This document shows positions 47,445 to 56,770 of a stretch of DNA of 64,000 bases, piece after piece. The DNA is from Candidatus Obscuribacterales bacterium (GTDB lineage Bacteria > Cyanobacteriota > Vampirovibrionia > Obscuribacterales > Obscuribacteraceae). The notes beneath the pieces are model-generated. The model searched no databases and was not told where the DNA came from. It was given only the letters and a program-made list of their open reading frames with translations. The position numbers and the translations under genes were made by a program. The stretch is from the NCBI GenBank assembly GCA_019747875.1, contig JAIEQI010000116.1:1-64000 (forward strand), in the 5' to 3' direction. Positions within the stretch are counted from its first letter, which is position 1. Each line of letters opens with the position of its first letter.

Positions 47445-48992
47445 CTAGCAAAAAGTGACCCGATCGGGCGCAATTTTGCTGATCGTTATTTTGTGCGTGG
47501 CCCGCTCCCTGACTGCGATTCGTTGACTGATTCCGCATCCAGGCACCCACAAAACTTCCGACTCATTCGATAGAACTAGAGTCTTTCCGCTAAAACTTAA
47601 TGTTTCTGTCGACTTATGTGTATGTAGATACTTCTTCAGACGCACCGAATTGCACATGCCCAAAGGTTGGATGTGGTCGCCAGGTTTACGTTGGCGGAAC
47701 TGTAGCAGCTCGAGATCGCCTATCTGACTGAGATCCACCACGATTTGCAGCTCTCGGGCTGAGGGAAATGATATAGCGGCGAGAGGCTCGTCAAGCTTTT
47801 CGATACGCATCGAAAGACCAAGGCGAAGGAGAAGGTTTGTGCCCTCCTTCAAATTGCTTCCAAGAACCCGAGCTGAACTAGGTTCGATCCCCTCGATCTC
47901 ATCGGGACCACCGTCATTTTCATCCGCCCCCTCTTCATCGGCAAATTTTTGGCGGCGTCGCCAGATAACTTCTCCGCGAAAGATTCTGACTTCCCAGGAA
48001 TCATTCAAACTGAGCGCACCAGATCCATCGGCATCGATTAAATCTAGCAGCGACTCGATTCTCTGATAGTCATGCTCAATTTTGAGATCGCGCAAAGTTT
48101 GGTAGAGAACACGTCGGCGCAATGAAAGAGGGAGTTCGTTGAATTGATCAAGATTCCAGCAATATGCATCAGTCTGCAGATGACGAGTGAGGCGCTCATC
48201 AGGATCACGAAGTTCACAAACTGCATCCTCGCTCAAGCAGCGCAAAAGATCTTCGTCACCCTCCAGTAGCTTTCTGAAATTTTCGATGCGTTCGACGAAT
48301 CCAGCGAAGCGGTCTTCAATCAATGGCATTACTTTATTGCGAATGTAATTTCTCGAGTACGAAGTATCATCATTGCTGCTGTCTCGGCGCGCTTCAAGTC
48401 CCAGGCGCTGCAGATAATTCACACAATCACGACGACGCATGGACAACAATGGACGGACAATCAGAACTCCTTCCGGTGTTTTCCTGACATGTTTAATACC
48501 CAACAGACCTGACGGTCCAGTCCCTCTAAAGAGCCTGAAAAGCATGGTCTCGACCTGATCGTCCATAGTATGTCCGGTTAGGCACAAAGTGCTTCCTATT
48601 TCATTTGCAACCTTGGAAATGCCTTCATAGCGACGATTTCTCAAGTCATTTTCGGAAATAGTTGCAGGGTCACCATCGAATTCAAAGCTTTCGACATGGA
48701 AAGGGATCTTCCACTCTTGGCACAAATTGCGGCAAAATTCTTCATCCGCATCCGACTCGGCACCGCGCAATTTGTGATTAACATGACATGCCTGTAAATC
48801 AATTTCCAGTTCGCTAGCTAAACAAGAAGCAAACGCAAGCAATGCGGTACTGTCAGGTCCGCCTGAAAATGCCACCAACAGCTTTGCCCCCGGACCCAAG
48901 ACCTGTCCGCTTTCCGAGACTGCAAGATGCAGTGATTCCTCTGCTTGGATTTTAAAGTGGTCATCTGCCAGACTGCATGGATTCGAGCGCAT
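47445..48992 (-). CDS. tilS: tRNA(Ile)-lysidine synthase
   Basis: 515 residues. Converts C34 of tRNA-Ile2 (anticodon CAT) to lysidine, changing its codon reading from AUG to AUA. PP-loop motif FSGGPDSTALL (about 41-51) binds ATP; further N-type ATPase motif GHTMDDQVETMLFRL and the C-terminal TilS domain (FRQRKPGDHIQPLGM, WVPGCGIS) are present. The C-terminal part has an internal acidic insertion. The window has a CAT tRNA, judged to be tRNA-Met, so the true substrate probably lies elsewhere. Confidence 0.95.
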   Translation of the reverse strand: MRSNPCSLADDHFKIQAEESLHLAVSESGQVLGPGAKLLVAFSGGPDSTALLAFASCLASELEIDLQACHVNHKLRGAESDADEEFCRNLCQEWKIPFHVESFEFDGDPATISENDLRNRRYEGISKVANEIGSTLCLTGHTMDDQVETMLFRLFRGTGPSGLLGIKHVRKTPEGVLIVRPLLSMRRRDCVNYLQRLGLEARRDSSNDDTSYSRNYIRNKVMPLIEDRFAGFVERIENFRKLLEGDEDLLRCLSEDAVCELRDPDERLTRHLQTDAYCWNLDQFNELPLSLRRRVLYQTLRDLKIEHDYQRIESLLDLIDADGSGALSLNDSWEVRIFRGEVIWRRRQKFADEEGADENDGGPDEIEGIEPSSARVLGSNLKEGTNLLLRLGLSMRIEKLDEPLAAISFPSARELQIVVDLSQIGDLELLQFRQRKPGDHIQPLGMCNSVRLKKYLHTHKSTETLSFSGKTLVLSNESEVLWVPGCGISQRIAVRERATHKITISKIAPDRVTFC

Positions 48993-49062
48993 CTAATAAA
49001 CCTGACGGGTGCAGCTAGAACTATCCTAGCAGGTCCAAAAGCGCCTGACCATCGGTCACTCG

Positions 49063-49079
49063 GTTCACGTTCAGTTCAC
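49063..49079 (+). promoter_or_regulatory. Fourth copy of the direct-repeat operator
   Basis: GTTCAC (49063-49068), five bases, GTTCAC (49074-49079), oriented toward the TonB-C gene, 96 bases before its start. The period is 11 bp as in the three copies at 30-34 kb. No TAnnnT is seen 10 bases downstream, so activity is less certain. Confidence 0.5.
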
Positions 49080-49174
49080 ATATCGGAGACAAGACGCTTA
49101 CCCAACGAGACATTTTTGGGATACACTAAATTTGGGCTGCAAAAAGGAACAGCGCAAATAGGATTCGACATCGA

Positions 49175-50203
49175 ATGGTCTTATTAACTTTGAAGGTTCA
49201 CAATTTATCTGTTTGCACCTTTGCGTTTCTTATAGTGCTTTCGCTTTCCGCTTCAGCAGTAATTCGGCCTGCATTAGCGTCGGATTGGGAGGAGGATGGA
49301 AAGCCCACAACACCTGTTCCTGTGCAACAGAAAACCGAACCCCGCCGTATTAAGAGAACGCCGGCTCCTGAGCAGGAAACCGGTGCGATTGAACCGTTCT
49401 CGGGGATAGGCACGAATGATAGCTATGGATCACAAGAGTCAAATGATCGATTCGGATCAAAGGGTTCAAATGATGCATATGGATCTAAAAACGCGAATGA
49501 CAATTTTGGATCAAAAAATTTGAGCAGCGGTTCTGGCGCCCCATTGCAAGGAAAGATCGAAAAAACAGGAAGCAAGATCGGGCAAGAATTAAAGCCAATG
49601 GATGCGCAGGCTGGATCTACAGATCCTTTGTCTGGCAGGGCAATCGATAATGAATTGCGGGGAATGGTAAATGATGGATCGCTGAAAGGACTTTCGCCAA
49701 CGATGGGAGATCTTGGCGCGCCGCTGAAAGGGAGAGCAGCTCTTGAAGGTGGCAAAGGCAGCACAATGGATCCGGATGAAGAAGATCAGGAATTGATGGT
49801 CGAATGGGATCGCTGGCATAACAGATTCTTGCGTGCAGTTCAGCTTGGTGTGCAGGAGTTACTAAACAATCCCGATCCGGAAGACTACGAACGTCCGCGT
49901 GTTGATCCGAGAACCGGCAACTTCACTTCTCGCTATCCATTGGGAACAGGAGCGGCTTTTTCATGTCAGGTAACAGCCGAAGGTCAGATCAAAAACTTAG
50001 AGATCATAGAAACGTCTGGCTTTCCGAAATACGATAAAGCCGTCGTACGAGCCGTACAACAGCTAGCCGGAACGCGTATTCTGGTGTTTCCCAAAGGCTC
50101 ACATCGCAGAACAGTAATTCAACCTGGACGAATAAAAACTGCCACCACCAACGATTTCAAATATCATCACTTCGGCGACGTCGAACGGATTCGCGGACGC
50201 TAA
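49175..50203 (+). CDS. Exported protein with TonB C-terminal-like domain
   Basis: 342 residues with a signal peptide (about 1-35, ending ALA). A middle region has four short repeats with ND-x-x-GSK (NDSYGSQ, NDRFGSK, NDAYGSK, NDNFGSK). The C-terminal ~95 residues (TGAAFSCQVTAEGQIKNLEIIETSGFPKYDKAVVRAVQQL, in part) match the TonB_C pattern. It lacks the usual single N-terminal anchor and Pro-rich spacer, so classic TonB function is doubtful. A copy of the direct-repeat operator lies upstream. Confidence 0.78.
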   Translation: MVLLTLKVHNLSVCTFAFLIVLSLSASAVIRPALASDWEEDGKPTTPVPVQQKTEPRRIKRTPAPEQETGAIEPFSGIGTNDSYGSQESNDRFGSKGSNDAYGSKNANDNFGSKNLSSGSGAPLQGKIEKTGSKIGQELKPMDAQAGSTDPLSGRAIDNELRGMVNDGSLKGLSPTMGDLGAPLKGRAALEGGKGSTMDPDEEDQELMVEWDRWHNRFLRAVQLGVQELLNNPDPEDYERPRVDPRTGNFTSRYPLGTGAAFSCQVTAEGQIKNLEIIETSGFPKYDKAVVRAVQQLAGTRILVFPKGSHRRTVIQPGRIKTATTNDFKYHHFGDVERIRGR

Positions 50204-50221
50204 CAGAATCGCGCTGAAGAT

Positions 50222-50257
50222 CGAAGCCGGCAAGATGCCGGCGCTCCCGGGATCGAA
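50222..50257. repeat. Dispersed 36-bp repeat, copy 2
   Basis: Near-identical to 45123-45158, again just after a gene stop. A weak partial relative (CAGCGCTCCCAAGATC) follows at about 52282. Confidence 0.75.
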
Positions 50258-50351
50258 CCGAACTCAAGAGAGCGAATCTGTCCCGTGCATGGGCACTGCA
50301 TTCGATACCACGAGACGGCGTTTCTTAGCTATTAGATTGAATCCTAGGAAT

Positions 50352-50810
50352 CTACTGCTCGCTAGGTTCTTGCTGCGGCTCTTTCAGTCCCAGCGACTCT
50401 TTGGAGAATGGCTGAGCAGCGCCGTAGGTGACCGCACGTTCTGTTCCGCGAACAGCTCCCATAATCATGCCGCTCAAAATACCAAAGGGCACCGCACCAC
50501 ATAATACAAATGCATTCTCTGTCAAACCGAATTCATTGCCGACATCGCCACGCAACGTACCAGCCATGCGTCGAGTTTCTTTGCGAATGTCTTTAGAAAT
50601 TTTGACTGGAATGCCGATCGTAAGCCCGGCCAACACACCCGCTGCCGCCTTCGGGAAAGCAACAGCGCTCTTGTTTTGATGCGCTTCAATCTCTGCGCGC
50701 TCAACAGGCTCGCTATCAGCAGCTCCCGCCGGGATAGGCAGAAAAGTCGTCGCCAGAAGAATGATGGAAGCGCAGCTTACATCCATTCGCTTCCAATATT
50801 CTTTGCGCAT
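50352..50810 (-). CDS. Exported hypothetical protein with apolar segments
   Basis: 152 residues from ATG 50810 (AGGAG five bases upstream). Signal peptide about 1-30 (ending AGA). Two further apolar stretches (AGVLAGLTIGIPVKI; AFVLCGAVPFGILSGMIMGAV) suggest a membrane-associated exported protein. No family was recognised. Confidence 0.7.
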   Translation of the reverse strand: MRKEYWKRMDVSCASIILLATTFLPIPAGAADSEPVERAEIEAHQNKSAVAFPKAAAGVLAGLTIGIPVKISKDIRKETRRMAGTLRGDVGNEFGLTENAFVLCGAVPFGILSGMIMGAVRGTERAVTYGAAQPFSKESLGLKEPQQEPSEQ

Positions 50811-50998
50811 CACAACTCCTGTTCCAAGACATGCATGCAAATTATGGCATTGAATCGAGAGATAACTCAACAAAATGCCCTGGAGTCATGAAAGCTTGCC
50901 TTCCCGCTGAACTCATCCGCAAATTCGCTTCAATAAAAGAAAATCAGTGACCCAAAACGTGGTCGCTGATCGCAGCTTTGCAAAGTTTAATAGGCGGT

Positions 50999-51031
50999 GG
51001 AGTTAAAGTGACATCTAACTCCGGGCTTTTT
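50999..51031 (+). terminator. Stem-loop with T run on the plus strand
   Basis: GGAGTTA (50999-51005) pairs with TAACTCC (51016-51022), then GGGC and five T. It points along the plus strand although no plus-strand gene precedes it closely. Confidence 0.5.
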
Positions 51032-51034
51032 AAG

Positions 51035-51110
51035 TGGTACCCCCAGCGGGATTCGAACCCGCGTCGCATCCGTGAAAGGGATGTGTCCTAGGCCTCTAGA
51101 CGATGGGGGC
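51035..51110 (-). tRNA. tRNA-Glu (TTC anticodon)
   Basis: Cloverleaf on the minus strand: acceptor GCCCCCA/TGGGGGT (G1-U72), D arm with GTCTAGAGGCCTAGGACA, anticodon loop CTTTCAC (TTC), T arm CGGG-TTCGAAT-CCCG, and an encoded CCA. The G1-U72 pair and overall sequence resemble cyanobacterial and plastid tRNA-Glu, which also feeds tetrapyrrole synthesis. Confidence 0.95.
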
Positions 51111-51286
51111 CAGGCACCACGAAAAGCCAGAATAACAAAGATAACGACTGGGTGTCAACTTATAGGCGTTCTATTTGAAACTCGTAGTAATATGAGCGAT
51201 CTAAGTAGAAACCGTTCGCTGGCATCCCCCGCTACTAAACGCTCCTTCCACCGCGGGCTGTCGCCCCTGATCCACCGCTAAACGCT

Positions 51287-52258
51287 ATGCAGCATTCATA
51301 TAGAACGTTTAACAACTACCTGCTCGAGAAGTTTGGCGTCCGCGTCTACCGAGTTCCTATTGACGTCGGCTTCGATTGCCCAAACCGAGATGGCTCAAGG
51401 GCTGTAGGCGGTTGCACATTTTGCGATGAGCGAGGCTCTGGCGCTCCAACCATCAATGCGGCTGTCAACGTGCGGCAGCAGTTGATAGACGGCGTGGAGC
51501 GAATTCGCGAGCGTTACAAAGCCAAGAAGTTTTTGACATATTTTCAAGCCTTTACAAATACTTACGCGCCGGAGGGGATCTTGCGCGTTCTATACGAAAG
51601 CGGCTTAGAGCATCCAGATGTTGTCGGATTATGTATCGGCACCCGTCCTGATTGTGTCCCGGATAACGTGCTCGACCTGCTGGCAGAATTCGACAAGAAG
51701 ACATTCGTCTGGTTGGAAATGGGACTGCAATCGGCGCACAACAAAACACTGGACGTTATCAACAGAGCGCACAGCTCAGAAGAATTCTTTGACGCGCTCG
51801 CCAGAGCACAAGCGCGTGGACTTGCTTGCGCCACACATCTGATCTTCGGCTTGCCAGGTGAAGATCGCGAAATGATGATGGAGACAGTAAAGCGTGTTGC
51901 CGTTTCAGGAGTAGATGGTATCAAGATCCATCAGCTCTGTGTGTACAAAGGCGCACCAATGGAAATGGATTATCGACTGGGCAATTTGAAACTGCTTGAT
52001 GAAGACTATTATGTGGAGCTGGTTGCCGATGCGATCGAACTGCTACCACCGGAGATGATCATTATGCGGTTGGTGGCGGAAGGAAAGAAAGACGAACTAA
52101 TCGCACCAACCTGGTCCTATGACAAATACTCTGTCATCGATAAGATCGAATACGAACTACGTCGGCGTAACACAAAGCAAGGCAGCCGCTTTCACGAGAG
52201 CGTAGCATTCGCCGGGGCGCCAAGAAATTTTGCCGCAGTTGGCAATTCTATAGCCTAA
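51287..52258 (+). CDS. TIGR01212 (YhcC) radical SAM protein
   Basis: 323 residues. Radical SAM cluster ligands C31, C43 and C46 (CPNRDG...GGCTFC) in the TIGR01212 spacing, then NAAVNVRQQLIDGVERI, FQAFTNTYAPEGILR and IGTRPDCVPD typical of this family. YhcC-type proteins are thought to act in tRNA or redox-related modification; exact reaction unknown. Single gene. Confidence 0.92.
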   Translation: MQHSYRTFNNYLLEKFGVRVYRVPIDVGFDCPNRDGSRAVGGCTFCDERGSGAPTINAAVNVRQQLIDGVERIRERYKAKKFLTYFQAFTNTYAPEGILRVLYESGLEHPDVVGLCIGTRPDCVPDNVLDLLAEFDKKTFVWLEMGLQSAHNKTLDVINRAHSSEEFFDALARAQARGLACATHLIFGLPGEDREMMMETVKRVAVSGVDGIKIHQLCVYKGAPMEMDYRLGNLKLLDEDYYVELVADAIELLPPEMIIMRLVAEGKKDELIAPTWSYDKYSVIDKIEYELRRRNTKQGSRFHESVAFAGAPRNFAAVGNSIA

Positions 52259-52341
52259 CTGCACTAGAAGCCAGAAAGACGACAGCGCTCCCAAGATCTT
52301 GCAGGATCGTCGGACCTCAGTTGGTCAGGCGATAGAGACCA

Positions 52342-53301
52342 TTACTTTAGAAGAAGTTGGCTGGCGCCTACAATGCCTGCATAGTCACCGAGTCCGGCTT
52401 TCACGATTTCGGTTTTCTTTGTCGCGATCTTGAGCGCTTTGCTGAACGCTTCTTCAGTTGCTACGCGAAAATAGAGTTCGCTTGCTTCAACAAGTCCGCC
52501 ACCAAGTATGATGCGCTTTGGATTGAGCAAATTGATTACGGAAGCGAGCCCAACCCCCATATTACGGGCAGCATCGATTACTGTTCGCGTTACCAGTTCA
52601 TCCCCAGCCTCGAGCGCTTGTGATATTGCTTTCGATCTGAGAATACCTTTTGTCGGATCGATCTTATCGCTCACCACGGAACTTTGTCCGCGACGAACCT
52701 CGCTCATGATCGTCTTTGCAATAGCAGTTCGTGAGGCGTAGGCCTCCAAACATCCATGCGCACCACAGCCGCACACCTTCCCATTTGGATGTAAAATCGT
52801 GTGCCCAATTTCACCAGCAGTACCTGTTGCTCCGCGCACGATCTTGTTTTCGATCACTATGCCAGAGCCGATGCCAGTGCCGACGAATATACATATAAAA
52901 TGATCGCATCCTTTGCCCGCCCCGAACTTTAATTCGCCCAGCGTTGCTACTTCTACGTCGTTGCCCAGCTTTGCAGGAACGCCATAATGCTGGCTCAGAG
53001 GCTCAGTCAGCGGCACTTCGGAAAGTCCTAAATTCACAGCATTGATAAGTAAGCCCTTCTCGCGGTTTACCATGCCGGCCGCGCCGATTCCTATTCCCGC
53101 CAGATCCTTCTGCGCAATTTCAGCGCCGGCAAGGGCCTCGTCCACCACGGCAACCAATCTTTTGCTGACATCTGAAACATCATTCGGTTGTCGAGTTTTC
53201 TTTTTGCCAGTGCCAATCAAGCGCCCGCTCGACAACTCGACGACTCCTGCAATAACTTTGGTACCGCCAAAATCAATCCCAACGGCATATTTCTCGGGCA
53301 T
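52342..53301 (-). CDS. ROK-family sugar kinase (glucokinase-like)
   Basis: 319 residues from ATG 53301 (GAGGTGG upstream); the longer frame to 53487 adds an improbable N-terminus. N-terminal ATP-binding GIDFGGTKVIAGVV, zinc site KVCGCGAHGCLEAYAS, and glucokinase-type GTGIGSGIVIENKIVRGATGTAGEIGH (cited in part). Phosphorylates glucose or a related hexose; N-acetylmannosamine kinases are an alternative. Confidence 0.92.
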   Translation of the reverse strand: MPEKYAVGIDFGGTKVIAGVVELSSGRLIGTGKKKTRQPNDVSDVSKRLVAVVDEALAGAEIAQKDLAGIGIGAAGMVNREKGLLINAVNLGLSEVPLTEPLSQHYGVPAKLGNDVEVATLGELKFGAGKGCDHFICIFVGTGIGSGIVIENKIVRGATGTAGEIGHTILHPNGKVCGCGAHGCLEAYASRTAIAKTIMSEVRRGQSSVVSDKIDPTKGILRSKAISQALEAGDELVTRTVIDAARNMGVGLASVINLLNPKRIILGGGLVEASELYFRVATEEAFSKALKIATKKTEIVKAGLGDYAGIVGASQLLLK

Positions 53302-53465
53302 AGCCACCTCGCAAATCTCTGCCGCATATTCTATCGCCCTGGCGAAGATACCACCAGAGACAAGCTGAGATTCGGCGTAAAATCCCGGAGTCTTTATATT
53401 CGCTTGGACAGTCTTATGCAGTTGCTTAGCTACTTGAATGCATGGTGTCAGGTACGACAGCAGCC

Positions 53466-54461
53466 TTAACGCAAAAGCCGGTTCCAATCAATAACGGCAT
53501 GACCGGGATAATTCCGATATCTTTGAGTGTCATAAGCCATAGCTGCGTTGAGGAAAGGAAAAATCTGGGCGCCAGGTACGACAGCCGTGGCGGCTGCCGC
53601 TAGTTCACCCCAAGAACGAATCTTGAGGGTCTCATAGGATCCCCAAAGATCGCGTTTCCACTCAACACGCTCGGGCAGCATTCCAACGGTTCCACTTCGC
53701 TCCCAACTTGCGAGCATTCCAGCCCCTAACCCTGCACCGATGGTACCAGCTATGATATTAGCCAGCGAGCCACCTTTACCTCGCAAATCGCTCCGAGCTA
53801 GCTCCTGATGCCAGGGACTAGCAGATGCGTCTGTTAGCGTGCGAATATCTGCTCCGATTTCTTTGATTGCGGTGTATCCCTGGTAAAGCAACAATCCTGT
53901 GCCAGCGATACCAGCTGCAGCAAGGGCTCCAGCTCCAGCGAAGGTGCCGATTAAACCGACTGCTACGGCTCCCGCTGCACCGAGTGCGACAGATCCAGCT
54001 AGTCGATATGGGTGATTGAATGCTTCGTATTTCATTCCTTCCCAAATTTCCCGAGCAGCCACGCCAGGATTTTCTATGATGGTGTCGATATCCTTTTTAA
54101 ATGATTTCGCCCAATCGACGATGTTCTGGAACAGAGAATTTGGTTTGGACTCAGCTTGTGTTGCTGCGGCTGGTGGTGTATCCGAAACCTCCTTTCCGCT
54201 GAGCGACTCATTTTGCAAGTAAGGATTTTGAATCGTCAGCGTGTCGTAGGATTTAGGATCACGTTTTGGCGGAAGTTCGGCCTCTCCTTGAACCTTTCCA
54301 TTAGTTATAAGCAAGCTTGGAAGGCTTCCTGTTTCAGATGATCGCGCAGCGGCTGATGGTTTTTCGTCGTGTACGTCCTGCAGTAGTGACTCACGGGCTT
54401 GCTCAGACGGCTTATGTTCTGATTTATCAATCGAACTCTCATTGGCAGTATCAGGTCGCAT
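53466..54461 (-). CDS. Hypothetical protein with Gly/Ala-rich membrane segment
   Basis: 331 residues. A disordered N-terminal 115 residues, a helix (FQNIVDWAKSFKKDIDTIIEN), a Gly/Ala-zipper hydrophobic region (about 150-195, LGAAGAVAVGLIGTFAGAGALAAAG), a soluble middle, and a C-terminal domain with two short apolar patches. No signal peptide. The zipper suggests membrane insertion or pore formation. No family was recognised. Starts convergent region to the repeat-rich gap. Confidence 0.6.
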   Translation of the reverse strand: MRPDTANESSIDKSEHKPSEQARESLLQDVHDEKPSAAARSSETGSLPSLLITNGKVQGEAELPPKRDPKSYDTLTIQNPYLQNESLSGKEVSDTPPAAATQAESKPNSLFQNIVDWAKSFKKDIDTIIENPGVAAREIWEGMKYEAFNHPYRLAGSVALGAAGAVAVGLIGTFAGAGALAAAGIAGTGLLLYQGYTAIKEIGADIRTLTDASASPWHQELARSDLRGKGGSLANIIAGTIGAGLGAGMLASWERSGTVGMLPERVEWKRDLWGSYETLKIRSWGELAAAATAVVPGAQIFPFLNAAMAYDTQRYRNYPGHAVIDWNRLLR

Positions 54462-54757
54462 AGTAGTAATAACTCCGGTTCTCCCCAGACCATCATCAGA
54501 TTAGCCCTCCTGGAGATCGCAAAAAATAGAGCGTTGTGCAAAGGATTGATGTCAACTTCACTAAGTACTGGAAGTAAGCACACGATATTCAAAAGCAGGT
54601 TGGTGCGAGTTTCTACTGTCCATTCGTGCAGATTGGAGGGGCGGGGGAAACAGATTTCCCGGAGTTCTCCCTGAATTTAAGGAGCTAGTATGCTGGCAGA
54701 GAATTCGGTGAATGGGTAGCAGAAACATGAGTATTCGCGGGATTTGGCCTAGAAGAT

Positions 54758-55006
54758 GCGGACGGGACGTCCGCAAGCCATACTCATGGGCGGACGGGAC
54801 GATAGGCCTGGCGATCTCATTCTTGCGGCTGCGAATGCAAACACTGCTAGCACTTTCCTTTTTGATTCGGCTCGGAAACGTATGGAGCGCGGGCATCTGC
54901 AGATTCTACTATCTAAGCTACAGCTTTAGGGAGACTCTACCTCTTGCGAAACTCCGAATGCGTAGCTGCAACGCGCTTCGCGCTTATGGGCGGACGGGAC
55001 GTCCGC
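54758..55006. repeat. Dispersed GCGGAC-GGGAC-GTCCGC hairpin repeat
   Basis: Two full copies (54758-54774, 54990-55006) and one partial (54790-54801). Flanks are also alike (CATACT nearby). REP-like element. Confidence 0.7.
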
Positions 55007-55031
55007 GCTCCATACTATGATGTTCGGCGCC

Positions 55032-55124
55032 CCATGCACACGTTCGCTTTCCATGCACACGTTCGCGTTCCATGCAGACGTTCGCGTGGCATACAGAGTC
55101 CGCGTCCCAAGCACACCTTCGTGC
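55032..55124. repeat. 19-bp tandem repeat, five units
   Basis: Units at 55032, 55051, 55070, 55089 and 55108 resemble CCATGCACACGTTCGC plus three bases; the last two are diverged. A 19-base unit is not a multiple of three and the array is non-coding. Confidence 0.75.
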
Positions 55125-55156
55125 ACTTTCCTAAGAGCTCGTCTGTAGAGCGGGAG

Positions 55157-56770
55157 TTACTCGGTTGGTTGGCCGGGGATGAAGCGTTTCATCCAGTTGA
55201 GATGCTTCAGCTTCTTCTCTTTCTTTTTCTTCTTTGGATGAATGACTTGCGGTTCTTGAGCGGCTGTTGGCTCAATCACATCGCAAGAAAGTCCAGTTGG
55301 TTCTTCCGGTTTTTCAAGTTCAGCAATTATCTTTTCCGTAATTTCGTTTGCAACCGGATCGGCAATTTGCTCGCCTGTAGAAAGTTCTACTTTGTCAGCA
55401 GTCGCCGGCTCGAACATTTCGCTGAGGTCGCTACTGGGAACGAAATTAGCTTGACGGGAAGCAATTGCAGCGGTGCTGCGAGGAACAATAGCCAGCGATG
55501 CGGCGACTCTTCTTTGCGGAGTTTTTGCGTTGCGAGTTACAATCTTGCCGTTCAGAACCATGGTCGTTGATCCACCACCATCAAGGTTCATCGCTTCAAC
55601 ACAACCCAGTCGCTTCAACACCTTGGCCACATCCCAGAGGGTATGCGGTCCTTCAACGGTCAGCAGAATCAAGTGCCTATTAGCTGTAACACCAAGTGCG
55701 GTGCGAGCATGAATGCTGCTACTCGTCCAGGTTTTGCGGAAATTCTGATCTTTCAAATCCAAAAACAACTTGCCGTTGCGAATCAATGTAGGTCCGCCAC
55801 TTACAGCTTGCTTAACATCAGCCCAGCTTTGCGGGCGGGTGTGCCATTGCAAGTAAACGAGGTCGCCGCGATTGAGCTTGCGAATGTCGCCACTCTTTGT
55901 GTCAGAGAGAACAAAGCCACCATATGGAATTGCCATTACTTGCGTAGACTTATCGATCACACGGCCGCTTGCGTCCACTGCGACCAACGTACCTGCGTAA
56001 GCCATCTTGATGTGACTGCCCCAGCGGCGTGTGTAAGCGACCAGCTTCGTACCATGCCTGCGAGGCTGGTTGATGTTGTTCACCCAGATGTTTGGGACCT
56101 CTGGATTAGACGTCTCTATCGTTCCATGAAGGTTCATTCGATCTACGAGAACCTTGCCACTGTCAGTGATTCCCATCGAAATGCGATCGTAGAGAGGTCC
56201 GGAGATCCACTCGCCATCAACGACCAGCGTCCCCAATGGAGTCCCGTCCTTCTTGAAATAGTTAGCGTTCACCGCTGCAATTGCTTTGACTTTTTGTGCC
56301 TGATCTTTGACTTCATCGAGTCGGTTGAACGACTCACTCGCCATTACCGGCTTGACTTCGATGTTCGGATTCGCCAGGTCGACATCGAGAATATTGATGT
56401 TCAATGCACCACGATGTGTTTTGTGCACTACACCCGGTGCTAGAGTCGCTGTCGACATAACACCAAGCTCATCTTGGGGTGGTCGGAGAACCTTCGGCGG
56501 CGCAACTTTCTTCTTCTTGTCCTGAACTCTCTTCTTGCCGCCAACTGCACGTGAGGCTTTTCGACGAGCAGCTGGTGTCACCTTGCGAACACTCTTGACG
56601 GCACGCTTGACTCGTCCGGAAGGAACTCGGCGAACGGCAGCTGTCGGCATAGGAGCGACGACTCCGATAGCGACAGCCTCTGTTGCCATCACATTCAGTG
56701 GCGGCATCAACAAACCTACGGTCAGCGCGACCGTCGTAAAGAGCTGTTTTTGAAGTTCCCTAAGATGCAT
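55157..56770 (-). CDS. Exported phosphodiester glycosidase-like (NAGPA) protein
   Basis: 537 residues from ATG 56770; a frame start at 56803 is possible. A signal peptide (about 1-28) precedes a basic Ala/Arg/Lys-rich linker (about 35-95). The NAGPA domain covers about 105-385: AIAAVNANYFKKDGTPLGTLVVDGEW (cited in part), ALGVTANRHLILLTVEG and EAMNLDGGGSTTMVLNGK. A long C-terminal tail ends Lys/Pro-rich. It is the larger paralogue of 15739-16710. Envelope-associated role is inferred. Confidence 0.87.
   Translation of the reverse strand: MHLRELQKQLFTTVALTVGLLMPPLNVMATEAVAIGVVAPMPTAAVRRVPSGRVKRAVKSVRKVTPAARRKASRAVGGKKRVQDKKKKVAPPKVLRPPQDELGVMSTATLAPGVVHKTHRGALNINILDVDLANPNIEVKPVMASESFNRLDEVKDQAQKVKAIAAVNANYFKKDGTPLGTLVVDGEWISGPLYDRISMGITDSGKVLVDRMNLHGTIETSNPEVPNIWVNNINQPRRHGTKLVAYTRRWGSHIKMAYAGTLVAVDASGRVIDKSTQVMAIPYGGFVLSDTKSGDIRKLNRGDLVYLQWHTRPQSWADVKQAVSGGPTLIRNGKLFLDLKDQNFRKTWTSSSIHARTALGVTANRHLILLTVEGPHTLWDVAKVLKRLGCVEAMNLDGGGSTTMVLNGKIVTRNAKTPQRRVAASLAIVPRSTAAIASRQANFVPSSDLSEMFEPATADKVELSTGEQIADPVANEITEKIIAELEKPEEPTGLSCDVIEPTAAQEPQVIHPKKKKKEKKLKHLNWMKRFIPGQPTE

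Larger units (their letters stand above)
54462..55156. other. Repeat-rich 700-base intergenic region
   Basis: No gene supported. It contains a short palindromic repeat twice (54758-54774, 54990-55006) plus a partial third (54790-54801), and a 19-bp tandem repeat (55032-55124). Confidence 0.6.
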
